A DNA stretch of 45,744 bases from NCBI GenBank assembly GCA_025361865.1, contig JANYJH010000274.1, positions 1 through 45,744 on the forward strand. The letters run 5' to 3'. Shown here in pieces: positions 17,255 through 26,097 of the stretch. The notes under the pieces are model-generated. The model was not told the DNA's origin. It searched no databases and saw only the letters and a list, made by a program, of their open reading frames with translations. Every line of letters begins with the position of its first letter. Within the stretch, counting starts at the first letter, position 1. This stretch comes from Phragmitibacter sp. (GTDB lineage: Bacteria; Verrucomicrobiota; Verrucomicrobiia; Verrucomicrobiales; Verrucomicrobiaceae). Made by a program: the position numbers and the translations under genes.

Positions 17255-19306
17255 ATGTCTTACCCATCCATCCTCACTCGCACTGCGCTCGGCCTAGCGC
17301 TCTTGGCCAGCGGCCTCATCCACGCGCAGGAAGCCGAACTCCTCCGTCTTAACCCGCCTAATTATGAAGCGGATGCCGCGAAGCTTCGAGCCCAACCCAC
17401 TCGGCCTTATGAATTCTCCAAGGCGGTATTGGGAGATGTCATTCGCTTCCTAGCCACGGACGCTGGTCTTTCCTTCTTCTCACTCCCTGAAGGAAGCCCA
17501 GAAGCGGATCGCCTCATTACCTTCTCTCTTAAGTCCAGTCCCTTTCAGGCTCTCGAAACACTGACGAAAGCGAACGGCCTCTCGCTCATCCTTGATGGCG
17601 GTATCTGGTATGTGCGTCCTGCTGATGACAAGGAGCTGATCGGCAAAGCCTACGAAGTGAAGAACAATGCCATGGAGCGCATCATCAAGAGCAATGCAGC
17701 AAGCGGCGGCGCATCCAGCGGCGGCGGTTCCTCATCTGGCGGCGGAGGCGGTGCTTCCAGCGGCGGCGGTTCCTCCGGCGGTGGCGGTGGCATTCAGGCT
17801 GGTGGCGTGGACTTGCAAGGTTCCCAGGACACCTTCCAACTGCAACGCAGTGAAATGGTAAATGACATTCGCGCCATTCTGGACCTTCCCAACGAAAGCT
17901 CCGGGAGCGATGGCTCACCCCAGACCTCCGCATCAGGTGGCGCGACTTCCTCAGACTCGCAACGTGCCGGACTCGGCGTCCCCACTGATATGTATGGCAA
18001 TGTCCGCAAGCCGAAGGTCATCTGGAAATCAGATTCCAACACCCTCTACGTGGTAGCCACCCGTCTCCAACACATGTGGGTGGAAGGCTACCTCACCGCT
18101 GCTGATAAGCCGCAGTCCATGATCGCCATTGAGGTCAAATTCATCGAGACTAGCCGCGATCCTTCCAGCGAGTTCGGCATTGATTGGAGCAATACCTTGG
18201 GCCAGACCGGCACCTTCTTCCAGCCTACTAAATCATCCACCGACCCCACCACAGGCGTGACCACGGTCACGGGGAACAACATCGCTCAGACCTCCGGTGG
18301 CTTCCGCACCGACCTTACAAACTTGCTCTCCATCAACAACCTTGCCAAAGGTGCCGCTGGATTCGTCTCGCCTACCCAAGCTATCCTGAGCGCTCAAGAT
18401 CTCAGCTTCAAACTCCGCGCCATGCTTCGCGATCAGGAGACCAAAACCACTTCCTATCCGCGCATGGTCACCACGAACAATCGTGAAGTCGTCATCCGCA
18501 GCGTCGTGAATCAGCCCGTGCTCGGCGGCAGTTCCTCCTCCACCCTCAGCGGCGGACAGACCACGAACTCCTCCATCAGCTACCTGCCCATCGGCACGGT
18601 GATCAACATCCTCCCGAAGAAGATGCATGAAGACAAGGTGAACCTGAACATCGCCATCACCGTCTCCAGCATCATCGGCACCGAGTTGATTCAAGGCAAC
18701 CCCTACCCCATCGCCACCAGCCGTGTTTACAGCGCGCCAGTAGAAGTGGACTCCGGCTATACGGTGGCCGTTGGCGGACTGGATGAAGCCAAGGAACAGG
18801 AGACAGATACCGGCGTTCCCGTCCTGAATAAAATCCCCCTTCTCGGCTACCTCTTCAAGACTCACGGCAAGACGAAGAACCACAAGAACCTGATGATCTT
18901 CATCACCCCTAAGCTCATCGACTCCAAAAACGGTGGACTCCCTGATCATCCAGAAGCCATCGTTCCCCGCAAGCCTGACCGCCTCATGCCCAAGACCCCC
19001 CGCCTCACCACAGCGGGTGGCCTTGAAGGAGGCGTGGCTAAGCTCCCAGATGCCATCGCCTTCATGCAGCGCTCCGCAGACGAGATCGGTCAGACCATCC
19101 GCGAAAGCCGTGGGACTGATGAAGACAAGGCTCGCCTGAGCGACCTTCAGAAGTCTCTGGAACGACTCGATAAGGTGATCGACGGCTACATCACAGAACA
19201 ACCCGCCCAATGGCAGGAGCTGAACCACTACAAATCACAGATCAGCAAAATCTCTGGCGAGGTCACTTCTCATCGCCGTGCGCTTTTCAAGAAGGGCTAC
19301 TACTGA
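17255..19306 (+). CDS. Secretin (PilQ/GspD-like outer-membrane channel)
   Basis: A 683-residue protein with a signal peptide (cleavage near LIHA|Q, residue 24). Residues 50-125 form an N0/STN-like domain, followed by a Gly/Ser-only linker (about 150-180). A short N-domain region is at 190-285 and the secretin barrel domain at about 286-600. The secretin signature is clear near the end: VPVLNKIPLLGYLF, then NLMIFITPKLI. A charged helical tail of about 110 residues follows and could bind a pilotin or the peptidoglycan layer. The gene is divergent from the pilus operon and shares its promoter region, so it is very probably its outer-membrane exit pore. There is no AMIN domain, which makes it closer to GspD-like or lineage-specific secretins than to classical PilQ. 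Confidence 0.92.
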   Translation: MSYPSILTRTALGLALLASGLIHAQEAELLRLNPPNYEADAAKLRAQPTRPYEFSKAVLGDVIRFLATDAGLSFFSLPEGSPEADRLITFSLKSSPFQALETLTKANGLSLILDGGIWYVRPADDKELIGKAYEVKNNAMERIIKSNAASGGASSGGGSSSGGGGGASSGGGSSGGGGGIQAGGVDLQGSQDTFQLQRSEMVNDIRAILDLPNESSGSDGSPQTSASGGATSSDSQRAGLGVPTDMYGNVRKPKVIWKSDSNTLYVVATRLQHMWVEGYLTAADKPQSMIAIEVKFIETSRDPSSEFGIDWSNTLGQTGTFFQPTKSSTDPTTGVTTVTGNNIAQTSGGFRTDLTNLLSINNLAKGAAGFVSPTQAILSAQDLSFKLRAMLRDQETKTTSYPRMVTTNNREVVIRSVVNQPVLGGSSSSTLSGGQTTNSSISYLPIGTVINILPKKMHEDKVNLNIAITVSSIIGTELIQGNPYPIATSRVYSAPVEVDSGYTVAVGGLDEAKEQETDTGVPVLNKIPLLGYLFKTHGKTKNHKNLMIFITPKLIDSKNGGLPDHPEAIVPRKPDRLMPKTPRLTTAGGLEGGVAKLPDAIAFMQRSADEIGQTIRESRGTDEDKARLSDLQKSLERLDKVIDGYITEQPAQWQELNHYKSQISKISGEVTSHRRALFKKGYY

Positions 19307-19356
19307 GCCTGATTAAAGATCACTTGGTCGATTCAGGTTGACCAAGATGTGGTGGT

Positions 19357-19406
19357 GCCGCCGGATGAAAGCGTGAGTGCGCTTCTGTCCGGCGGCTTAA
19401 TGTTTT
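19357..19406 (+). terminator. Terminator downstream of the secretin gene
   Basis: GCCGCCGGA (19357-19365) pairs with TCCGGCGGC (19388-19396), with an inner stem AAGCG/CGCTT, followed by TTAATGTTTTT. It lies about 50 bp after the secretin stop codon and before the convergent hydrolase gene. Confidence 0.75.
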
Positions 19407-19423
19407 TCCGGAATAAGCGCGTG

Positions 19424-20203
19424 TTACTTGAAGACTCCCGCAAGGAACTCCTTCATCGCCACCCAGGATTTGGCATCTGCCTCCGCGTTATAGGCCGCGC
19501 CTTTGCTGTTGTCGTTGCCTGTCATTTTCTGCGTGAACGCATGAACAGCGCCGGGATATTTCACCAGTTCATAGCTCACGTTTGCGGCTTTCAGCTCCTC
19601 TTCAAAAGCCGCGATGTCCGCTGCTTTCACAAAGGGATCATCAGCCCCGTGCAACGCGAGCACCTTGCCCTTGATGTTCTTGCCATCGGCGGGCGTTGGT
19701 GAGTCCAAACCGCCGTGAAAGCTCACCACGCCGACTAACTTCGCGCCACTGCGAGCCAGTTCAATCGCTCCCGTTCCGCCAAAGCAGTAGCCCGTCGCGG
19801 CGACCTTGGTCGCATCCGTGTTGGGGTCTTTCAAGAGCACCTCCAGAGCCGAGTTCAGACGCTCACGCAACAACGCGCGATTCGATTTATACTTGCCCGC
19901 TTCCTGCCCTGCGGCGGGCGGTTGAGGACGAATCCTCTTCCCGTAAACATCCGCCACGAAGACGTTGTAACCTAGTTCCGCGACCATCTTCGCGCGCATC
20001 TTTTCGTAGTCAGTAAGACCCGTCCACTGATGGACGATCAGCACCGCAGGGCGCTTACCTGTGATAGAGGCATCATAAGCCTGCCAGCCTTCGCAGACCA
20101 CGCCTCCGCTGGTGTATTCCACGGCTTGTTCCTTAATGTCCGCGCCAGAAGCCGAAGCCAGCAAACCGCAAATGACCGCACTGAGAATGAGAGGTGATTT
20201 CAT
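19424..20203 (-). CDS. Secreted dienelactone hydrolase family protein
   Basis: A 259-residue alpha/beta hydrolase with a signal peptide (about residues 1-20). The dienelactone hydrolase triad is visible: nucleophile Cys140 in GYCFGG, acid in HGADDPF (Asp188/189) and His221 in GAVHAFT. The family hydrolyses lactones and esters, and many members have unassigned substrates; an export signal suggests a periplasmic role rather than chloroaromatic degradation. It lies about 90 bp downstream of the adaptor gene on the same strand and may be read through from the transporter genes. The length matches the family (about 240 plus the signal). Confidence 0.85.
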   Translation of the reverse strand: MKSPLILSAVICGLLASASGADIKEQAVEYTSGGVVCEGWQAYDASITGKRPAVLIVHQWTGLTDYEKMRAKMVAELGYNVFVADVYGKRIRPQPPAAGQEAGKYKSNRALLRERLNSALEVLLKDPNTDATKVAATGYCFGGTGAIELARSGAKLVGVVSFHGGLDSPTPADGKNIKGKVLALHGADDPFVKAADIAAFEEELKAANVSYELVKYPGAVHAFTQKMTGNDNSKGAAYNAEADAKSWVAMKEFLAGVFK

Positions 20204-20238
20204 GCAGACTCATACGCGGCTCATGGCCATTTTGATTT

Positions 20239-20282
20239 CACGCAAAGCCGCCAAGTCGCAAAGAAATTCAACTCCTTGCGTG
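20239..20282. repeat. ACGCAAAG-type intergenic inverted repeat
   Basis: CACGCAA (20239-20245) and TTGCGTG (20276-20282) are inverted around a segment with two further GCAAAG-like copies. It fills the gap between the hydrolase start and the end of the adaptor gene. The pattern of repeated CGCAAAG words resembles short dispersed intergenic repeats in other bacteria; I see only this copy in the window. Confidence 0.4.
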
Positions 20283-20295
20283 AGACCACGAGGAG

Positions 20296-21558
20296 TTATC
20301 CTTCCCGCTTCTTCACGGACACCCCATCTTTGATCGTGTCTGGCGGATGCAGCAGGACTTGTGCGCCTGCTTCGATGCCTTTCAAAACCTCTGTCATTCG
20401 CCCATCGGAATGACCCGCTTCGATGGTCGCTTGCTTCGCTTTGCCATCATCGAACACGAAGGTCTTCCACTGGCTTCCCTCGCGGAACAACGCGCCTGCT
20501 GGAATCAGGAGCACATCATCCGAGTGCCAGATGGCCACGCGCACTTCCACGCGATAACGATCTCCCAAAGCCTTCGCCGCAGGTGGCGGATTGATGGGAT
20601 CGCTCAACACAATCACGCGCTGTTCTTCGACTCCCAGCGCGGAGACTTTGGTGAAAGCTGCGGGCTCGACCAATCGCACCCGCGCCGTTAGTGGCTGCTC
20701 GCCGCCCCATTGCTCAACGCTGACCTGCGCGCCCGGTTTGATGGTCACGGCATCACGCGAGAGAATCTCCGCTTCGATCTCCAAGTCCGCTGGGTCGCCG
20801 ACTTCCACCATCGCCGTGCCGGCATTCACCGTCATGGAACTCTCCTGCATCACCTTCAGCACGCGACCACTCACGGGTGAACGCACTTCAATGACCGCCC
20901 CATCGCGACTTGGTGACTGCATTTGCATCAGCGCCGCCTTGGCTTGTTCCACTTCATAAGCCGCCACCTTCGCCGCGAATTCAGCCGCGCGAATCTCACG
21001 CAGTTTCATCTCCGCATCACGCTCGGCGCTGTCCCGCTCCGTCTGGGAAAACGTGCCCGTGCCACTCGTGCTATGAACGCGTTCGTAGTTGGCCTTGGCA
21101 AATTTCTCCGCCGTCTTCGTCAGCTCCAGAGATTGCTCAGCCTGCATCCGCGCGGCATCGGACATCTGCACCCGCGCCTCCGCTTGGGCCTTGGCCCGTG
21201 GGTCCAGCAGGGGGGACAAGGCGGGCTCGATGGTGGTGAGCACCGTCTCGTTGGCCTTCACTTCATCGCCCGCTTTCAAAGCGACCCGACGCATCTGCCC
21301 AGCCACCGGAGCCGAGACCACATAACGATTCCGAATGCGCGTCTTCCCTTCCTCAATGACATTTACCGTGAGCGGCCCGCGAGCCATCATTCCCAGCTCC
21401 ACTTCCACGGGTTGCGTCCTCAATCCCGAACCGATGAGCCCCACCAAACCGATGGCCGCAGCCCAGGTAATGATCTTACGCAACACCCCACGCGGCTTGC
21501 CTTTGCGCTTAGTTTCCCAGGGCGCAGTGCCTTTGTCTTGTTCGTGGGTGATTGCCAT
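20296..21558 (-). CDS. HlyD/MacA-type membrane-fusion adaptor
   Basis: A 420-residue periplasmic adaptor of the membrane-fusion protein family. A cytoplasmic N-terminus of about 28 residues precedes one membrane segment (about 29-46). The barrel-sandwich (lipoyl-like) half motif VVSAPVAGQMRRVALKAGDEVKAN and its partner VIEVRSPVSGRVLKVMQESSM flank a helical hairpin (about 115-215). A beta barrel and a membrane-proximal domain ending LLHPPDTIKDGVSV follow. Such adaptors link an inner-membrane transporter to an outer-membrane channel. It starts 22 bp after the FtsX-type permease gene, so the two form one unit with an ATPase now encoded at 28262-29002. The cargo is unknown. Confidence 0.88.
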   Translation of the reverse strand: MAITHEQDKGTAPWETKRKGKPRGVLRKIITWAAAIGLVGLIGSGLRTQPVEVELGMMARGPLTVNVIEEGKTRIRNRYVVSAPVAGQMRRVALKAGDEVKANETVLTTIEPALSPLLDPRAKAQAEARVQMSDAARMQAEQSLELTKTAEKFAKANYERVHSTSGTGTFSQTERDSAERDAEMKLREIRAAEFAAKVAAYEVEQAKAALMQMQSPSRDGAVIEVRSPVSGRVLKVMQESSMTVNAGTAMVEVGDPADLEIEAEILSRDAVTIKPGAQVSVEQWGGEQPLTARVRLVEPAAFTKVSALGVEEQRVIVLSDPINPPPAAKALGDRYRVEVRVAIWHSDDVLLIPAGALFREGSQWKTFVFDDGKAKQATIEAGHSDGRMTEVLKGIEAGAQVLLHPPDTIKDGVSVKKREG

Positions 21559-21580
21559 AGTTGCAGATTTACAATGCCCA

Positions 21581-23947
21581 CTAATCCCGCGCCTTCAACA
21601 CGCCAACCATATCCAGTTTGCTGAGCATCCGACTGACCACGGCAAAGGAAGCACAGGCAGCACTCAAGACGACGATGATCGCGATGGAATAGGTGCCTGA
21701 GTTGATGGCCAGGGGCATTCGCACGGTTTCGGTGCTGAAGCTTCCCATGATGAACATCGTTAGACCGCGACCGAAAAGCAGGCCAACGGGAAGCGCTGAA
21801 AGCACGAGGATCGAAAGCTCACCGAGCAGCACTCCGGCGACTTCGCTCTGCGTGAAGCCGACCACACGTAAGGTGGCCAGATCACGGCTACGTTCCGACA
21901 AGGCGATGCGTGCGCTGTTGTAAACGACACCGAAGGCCACGATCACGGCCAGCGTGAAGTAGAGCTTCCGCATGATGCCGATGGTCTGGCCGATGGTGTT
22001 GCGGAACGCGGCCAGTTGCTCCCGTTTCACCAGCACCACAGCGGCGCGTGGCGTTTCTTTGACCTTGCGCATGAAGTCATCCCAATGCGTCTGATCCACG
22101 GTGAGATAAGCTCCATTAATCGTATCTCCTTCATGCATAAGACGCCGCAAGGCTTGCAAATCCATATACGCAGCGACTCCGGCATAATCGGTAATTAGTC
22201 CGCGAATGGGCGCGCTGCGGAGTGGGCGCTGGCCTTCGAGGACTTCCAGTTGCACTTCGTCGCCCACTCGCGCACCGAGCACTTCGGCCAGCTTTGAGGA
22301 CATCAGAAGACCTTCCTCCGGCATCACGATGGGATGCGTTTGATCATCCAGCAGTCGGTTCAAATCCGCACCGCGCGGCATTCCCGTGACGGCCAGTTTA
22401 CGATAATGATGACCGAACTTGATCCGCGCTTGAACGGCTCGGATCGGCTCTGCGCGAAGCACGCCGGGCAGATGCTCCAGATCATGGAGCGCACTGCCCG
22501 AGCCGGGTTCCGAGAGGAAGGCGACAACATCCTGCCGCTGGGCGAGGTTCCACTGAAAGGTCAGCAGATAGTCTATGCTGTCACTCATCGCTCCGGGCAG
22601 CACCATTAAACCTGTGGCCAATGAGAGACCGAAAATGGTGAACACCGCCTGCATGGGTCTGCGTTCGATGTTCCGCAAAGCCATGCGGAAGCCGGGTGAT
22701 GCGCCTTTGGTCAGGCCAAGACGTTCCAGCAGGGACGGCTTGAAATCAGCAGGTGGTTCCGGACGCATGGCCTCGGCAGGAGGCAGTTTCACGGCCTGCC
22801 AGACCACGCTCAATACGCCGATGCTGGAGGCCACCGCGCTCACGGACAAAGCGAGGCCCAAGGCGCTGTAATCCATCTTGAAGACCAGCGACGGAAAGCG
22901 GAAAAAGATCGTGTATAAACTCACCAAGCCTCCGCCCATCCAACGTCCCGCCACGCCGCCGATGAGCGTTCCAAGCACGACGATGACCAGCGCGAACTTG
23001 AGGAAATGCAGGCCGATAGTTGATGAGGAATAACCCATCGCTTTGAGTTGGGCGATCTGCTCCCGTTGCAAACGAATGAGCCGCGCGAGAACGGCATTGA
23101 CCATGAAGGCGGCGACGCTGAGGAACACGATTGGGTAGGCCACGGAGAGCGCATGAAGCACGCGCAGCTCGTCATTGAGCCGTGAAGCGGATGCCTGATC
23201 TTTGCGCGCCAATGCCCCTGCGGCCCCGTAAGGCTCGAGGATGCGATCCATCTCCGCCATGACGGGCGCGGGTGCTGCACCGGGCGCGAGGTCCACGCAA
23301 ATGTCATTGAACGCGCCGTCCAAATCATAAGCCACGGCCACCGCGCGGTAGTTCATCCAGATGACACCGAAGCGTTTGTTGTCCGGCAAGGTCTCGCCGG
23401 CCCGCGCTTCAAAAACGAACTCGGGCGACAAGCCGATGCCCGTGATGAAGAGCGTATCGCGATGCCCATTGATGATGGCGGCGATGGAGTCGCCGGGCTG
23501 AAGCGCGTTCGCTTTGGCAAAGGCTTCACCGACCACCACGCCGCGCCGTTCATCAGGTCGAGGCAGTCGTCCATTGCGCAGGAAGAGTTGGTTCAGGACT
23601 TGCGGCTTATCCTCGGGAATGGAGACGATGTGGCCCGTCGCCGGTTCCAGAACTCCTGGCAGATCCAGCGTCACATCCACGACCACGCGCGGTTCCACGC
23701 CGGCAACACCCGGCAGCTCGGCAATGCGATTGGCCATCGAAAGCGGCGCACGTTTCAACGTGGCAAACACATCCGCCATGCTGTTGTGCTGGTAGTATGC
23801 CTCCCGCGTGGATTCCAGCGTGAAGATCAGACTGCGCGTCATGATCATCATGGCCAAACCGCAGGCCATGACCAGACTCACGGCGATCATCTGGCCTTTC
23901 ATGCGGCCAAGATCACGGAAGAGCTTGCGGTCGAGCGGCGAGAGCAT
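21581..23947 (-). CDS. FtsX-family ABC transporter permease (two FtsX domains)
   Basis: A 788-residue inner-membrane protein with the layout of duplicated FtsX permeases. A first membrane helix at about 18-40 is followed by a large periplasmic domain (about 45-265) and three helices near 270-385 (first FtsX domain). A second helix and periplasmic domain come next (about 430-655), then three C-terminal helices (about 665-785) around ALSERSRDLATLRVVGFTQSEV, a coupling-helix motif of the family. Related permeases act with MacB/LolD-like ATPases and an HlyD adaptor in export or in lipid and lipoprotein movement. It is followed by the adaptor gene 22 bp downstream. The ATPase is not adjacent. Confidence 0.88.
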   Translation of the reverse strand: MLSPLDRKLFRDLGRMKGQMIAVSLVMACGLAMMIMTRSLIFTLESTREAYYQHNSMADVFATLKRAPLSMANRIAELPGVAGVEPRVVVDVTLDLPGVLEPATGHIVSIPEDKPQVLNQLFLRNGRLPRPDERRGVVVGEAFAKANALQPGDSIAAIINGHRDTLFITGIGLSPEFVFEARAGETLPDNKRFGVIWMNYRAVAVAYDLDGAFNDICVDLAPGAAPAPVMAEMDRILEPYGAAGALARKDQASASRLNDELRVLHALSVAYPIVFLSVAAFMVNAVLARLIRLQREQIAQLKAMGYSSSTIGLHFLKFALVIVVLGTLIGGVAGRWMGGGLVSLYTIFFRFPSLVFKMDYSALGLALSVSAVASSIGVLSVVWQAVKLPPAEAMRPEPPADFKPSLLERLGLTKGASPGFRMALRNIERRPMQAVFTIFGLSLATGLMVLPGAMSDSIDYLLTFQWNLAQRQDVVAFLSEPGSGSALHDLEHLPGVLRAEPIRAVQARIKFGHHYRKLAVTGMPRGADLNRLLDDQTHPIVMPEEGLLMSSKLAEVLGARVGDEVQLEVLEGQRPLRSAPIRGLITDYAGVAAYMDLQALRRLMHEGDTINGAYLTVDQTHWDDFMRKVKETPRAAVVLVKREQLAAFRNTIGQTIGIMRKLYFTLAVIVAFGVVYNSARIALSERSRDLATLRVVGFTQSEVAGVLLGELSILVLSALPVGLLFGRGLTMFIMGSFSTETVRMPLAINSGTYSIAIIVVLSAACASFAVVSRMLSKLDMVGVLKARD

Positions 23948-23991
23948 CGCTCAGTGTAGCACAGGCTGATAGGTCTGCGCTCTTGAGCCCA

Positions 23992-24906
23992 TCACTTCGT
24001 AATCAGCACCTCGACTTTGCGGAAATCATCAGCGTTTTCAGCCGTGGCGTTATTCGCTTGAAACGAGCCGAAGGGAACGAGGGCCATGCGGGAGTCCTCG
24101 ATTCCAGAGCGACGCAGCGCATCCTTTACCGTTTGAGCACGGGCATTGGACAAGCCTAAGTTATAAGCGGCAGAACCTTTCTTATCCGCAAAGCCACGCA
24201 GTTCGACTTTCGCGCTCGTATTGGCGAAGAGAGCTTTAAGGATAGGGGCCAGTTTCTCAGCTTCTGACTGTTCCAACAATGAGGAATCATGGCCGAAACG
24301 AATAACCACACTGCCCGGAAGCGGAGCGCTGGAGGCTGAGGGAGTAATGGTCGGGGATGAAGCTGGCGCAGGGGCGCTGGCGGCTGGGCGGGCCTTGAGG
24401 TCAGCGAGCAGCTTGCTGGTTTCAGCTTGGGTTTGCTGTAGCTGTTTCAGACTTTCCACGACCATGCTTTGCGTGGCGGCTATGTTTTTATCACTTTGCT
24501 CAACGGGTGCCGGAGCTGCTTTGGCCGCTTCTCGGGCTCGGGCTACTTCGATGCTTTTGGTCAGCTCATCGTATTTCGCAGGCTCCATTTTAGAACGGAG
24601 TAAGTCGAGCATCGCTGCTGCTTTAGGAAGATCACCGCTGGCCACCGCCGTCACAAAGGGGCTTAAATCAGGGGCGGCTTCAACGAGAGGAGCAGGCACG
24701 GGAACGGGGTCTGGAGAGGCTGGAATTTCAGGCGCAATCTCAGGCGCAGGAGCCGCTTTCGGCGGTGGAGCTGGCGAGGCTACTTCGGACGACATGGCTG
24801 CTGAAAGCGGCTTAAATTCGTCGCGGTTCTGCACGATTTTAGGCAGGCAGAACGCTGCTGCCAAAAGGCTGCTCAGAAGTGTGATATAGAGGACTGATCG
24901 CCACAT
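23992..24906 (-). CDS. OmpA-like C-terminal domain protein
   Basis: A 304-residue protein with an N-terminal hydrophobic segment (about 5-24; signal anchor or signal peptide), a Pro/Ala-rich linker (about 45-80), a short helical region and a predicted coiled coil (about 140-175). A second Pro/Ser linker precedes an OmpA/MotB domain (about 200-304). Family marks are VVIRFGHDSSLLEQSEAEKL, VELRGFADKKGSAAYNLGLSNARAQTVKDAL and the closing DFRKVEVLI. The usual NxxLSxxRA peptidoglycan-binding motif appears as NLGLSNARAQ. The domain is expected to bind peptidoglycan in the periplasm, possibly tethering an envelope complex. Its start codon overlaps a possible start on the opposite strand. Confidence 0.85.
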   Translation of the reverse strand: MWRSVLYITLLSSLLAAAFCLPKIVQNRDEFKPLSAAMSSEVASPAPPPKAAPAPEIAPEIPASPDPVPVPAPLVEAAPDLSPFVTAVASGDLPKAAAMLDLLRSKMEPAKYDELTKSIEVARAREAAKAAPAPVEQSDKNIAATQSMVVESLKQLQQTQAETSKLLADLKARPAASAPAPASSPTITPSASSAPLPGSVVIRFGHDSSLLEQSEAEKLAPILKALFANTSAKVELRGFADKKGSAAYNLGLSNARAQTVKDALRRSGIEDSRMALVPFGSFQANNATAENADDFRKVEVLITK

Positions 24907-25018
24907 GAGATTGAGTATGAAATGTTTGCAGCTCGGAGGTTTTTTAGCGTGCTTAGGAAATAATGTTCATGGCATTTTTAATGCTGAGTGTGGATCGCTT
25001 AGGATATTTTTTACTGCC

Positions 25019-25309
25019 ATGATCTGCCCAACTGATGAAACTGTAATCTTCGATGCCCATGAAAACGCATCGCCCGGAGATGCTGTGGTGGAGTGTTTTT
25101 TAACTGCTGAGCAATTTGTGGACCAAGGTGCTTCCGCATTGGCAAAGTGCCTCGGTGAGGGCCCTCGGACGGCAGGCATGATCCAAGGATCACGCTTTTG
25201 CTGTGCCATGACTTACGACTCCAAAGGGCTTCTAACGAAGGCCCTGATATCGCCTGAAGAAATGACGGTCAACATGGCCTTGGAGATGCTTAGAGGTGAT
25301 ACGGAATGA
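25019..25309 (+). CDS. Small unknown protein translationally coupled to a Roadblock-like gene
   Basis: A 96-residue protein if it starts at the ATG at 25019. In-frame ATGs at 24905 and 24917 would give up to 134 residues, but the first overlaps the start of the divergent OmpA-like gene and would leave no room for its promoter. I do not recognise the family. It contains three cysteines and a short alpha/beta pattern, with no signal peptide if the later start is right. Its stop overlaps the next start (ATGA at 25306-25309), so the products are probably made in fixed ratio and may interact. Confidence 0.55.
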   Translation: MICPTDETVIFDAHENASPGDAVVECFLTAEQFVDQGASALAKCLGEGPRTAGMIQGSRFCCAMTYDSKGLLTKALISPEEMTVNMALEMLRGDTE

Positions 25310-26046
25310 GTGACCGAAAATCTGCCAACATGCTAGCTATCAAGCCACGGACCACGACCCATGCCCTAGCGGCTGGGGTCAACGGTATCCTGATGATGGT
25401 TGATGGTAAGATCTTCAAAGACTCCCTCCCCCTAGATTCGGATGCGACGAAATCACTGATTCATGAGGTCGGGGTTCTCGCCTCCTGCTATTCAGAAGGT
25501 GGACTGCCTCCAAGGACCTTCTTTTCCCAATTCACCTCCTCCAGCCTTCTCGTGCTCTTCTCCAGAAGAAGCATGTTGATCATCTGGATGGATCTCTCAG
25601 CCAATCTCTCTGAAGTTGAAAAAGCTGGGCGAAAGCTGGTGTCCACCGCGCATCTCTCTGGATCGCATCGCGCCGAAACCATTCTGCTGCCTGCTGACCC
25701 AAAAAAAGCCACCGCCCTAGAGAACCGACCGACGGCAGGCTCTTTAAGTCCGACTGAACTCGCGGGGCGGATCGTTCCCCCGACCCATTTAACACTGATC
25801 AAAATTATGTCCTGGAGCGAAGCCACGAATGCCCTGGAAAGCATTCTCACCAAAGTCCTCACTCATGCGCAGGCTGCACGAATGATCGAGAGAACACTGA
25901 CGGATAAAAGGGTGGATACGAGCGGGCCTTTTGATGTGCATCAGTTTCAGGAAGTTGGCTCAGAACTGATGCTGAAGATTCCGAACCGGAGCATTCGCCA
26001 GAGCCTCGCCAATGAATTCGCGGCCCTCGTGACCCGATTATCCTGA
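25306..26046 (+). CDS. Roadblock/LC7-like domain protein (tentative)
   Basis: A 246-residue cytoplasmic protein. Residues about 18-115 follow the Roadblock/LC7 pattern: an N-terminal helix, GVNGILMMVDGKIF as the first hairpin, a long helix (KSLIHEVGVLASCYSE), then LLVLFSRRSMLIIWMDLSANLSEVEKAGRKLV as the second hairpin and last helix. Roadblock proteins such as MglB regulate small GTPases or act as dimeric scaffolds in bacteria. The C-terminal 130 residues are helical and unfamiliar. The gene overlaps the preceding small gene by four bases and ends 51 bp before the ammonium transporter gene, so all three may be one operon. Roadblock is a by-eye fold assignment. Confidence 0.5.
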   Translation: MSDRKSANMLAIKPRTTTHALAAGVNGILMMVDGKIFKDSLPLDSDATKSLIHEVGVLASCYSEGGLPPRTFFSQFTSSSLLVLFSRRSMLIIWMDLSANLSEVEKAGRKLVSTAHLSGSHRAETILLPADPKKATALENRPTAGSLSPTELAGRIVPPTHLTLIKIMSWSEATNALESILTKVLTHAQAARMIERTLTDKRVDTSGPFDVHQFQEVGSELMLKIPNRSIRQSLANEFAALVTRLS

Positions 26047-26097
26047 CCCCATTCTCACCCGCCAGCACCGACCGATCAATTCAACACACGTTCCATC

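Noticed and set aside
18233-19228. A 331-codon minus-strand open frame inside the secretin gene
   Set aside because: It lies opposite the conserved secretin domain and has no recognisable motif or start context.
24221-24889. A 222-codon plus-strand open frame
   Set aside because: It is the antisense of the OmpA-like gene; its Ala/Gly/Ser-rich composition mirrors that gene's Pro/Ala linkers.
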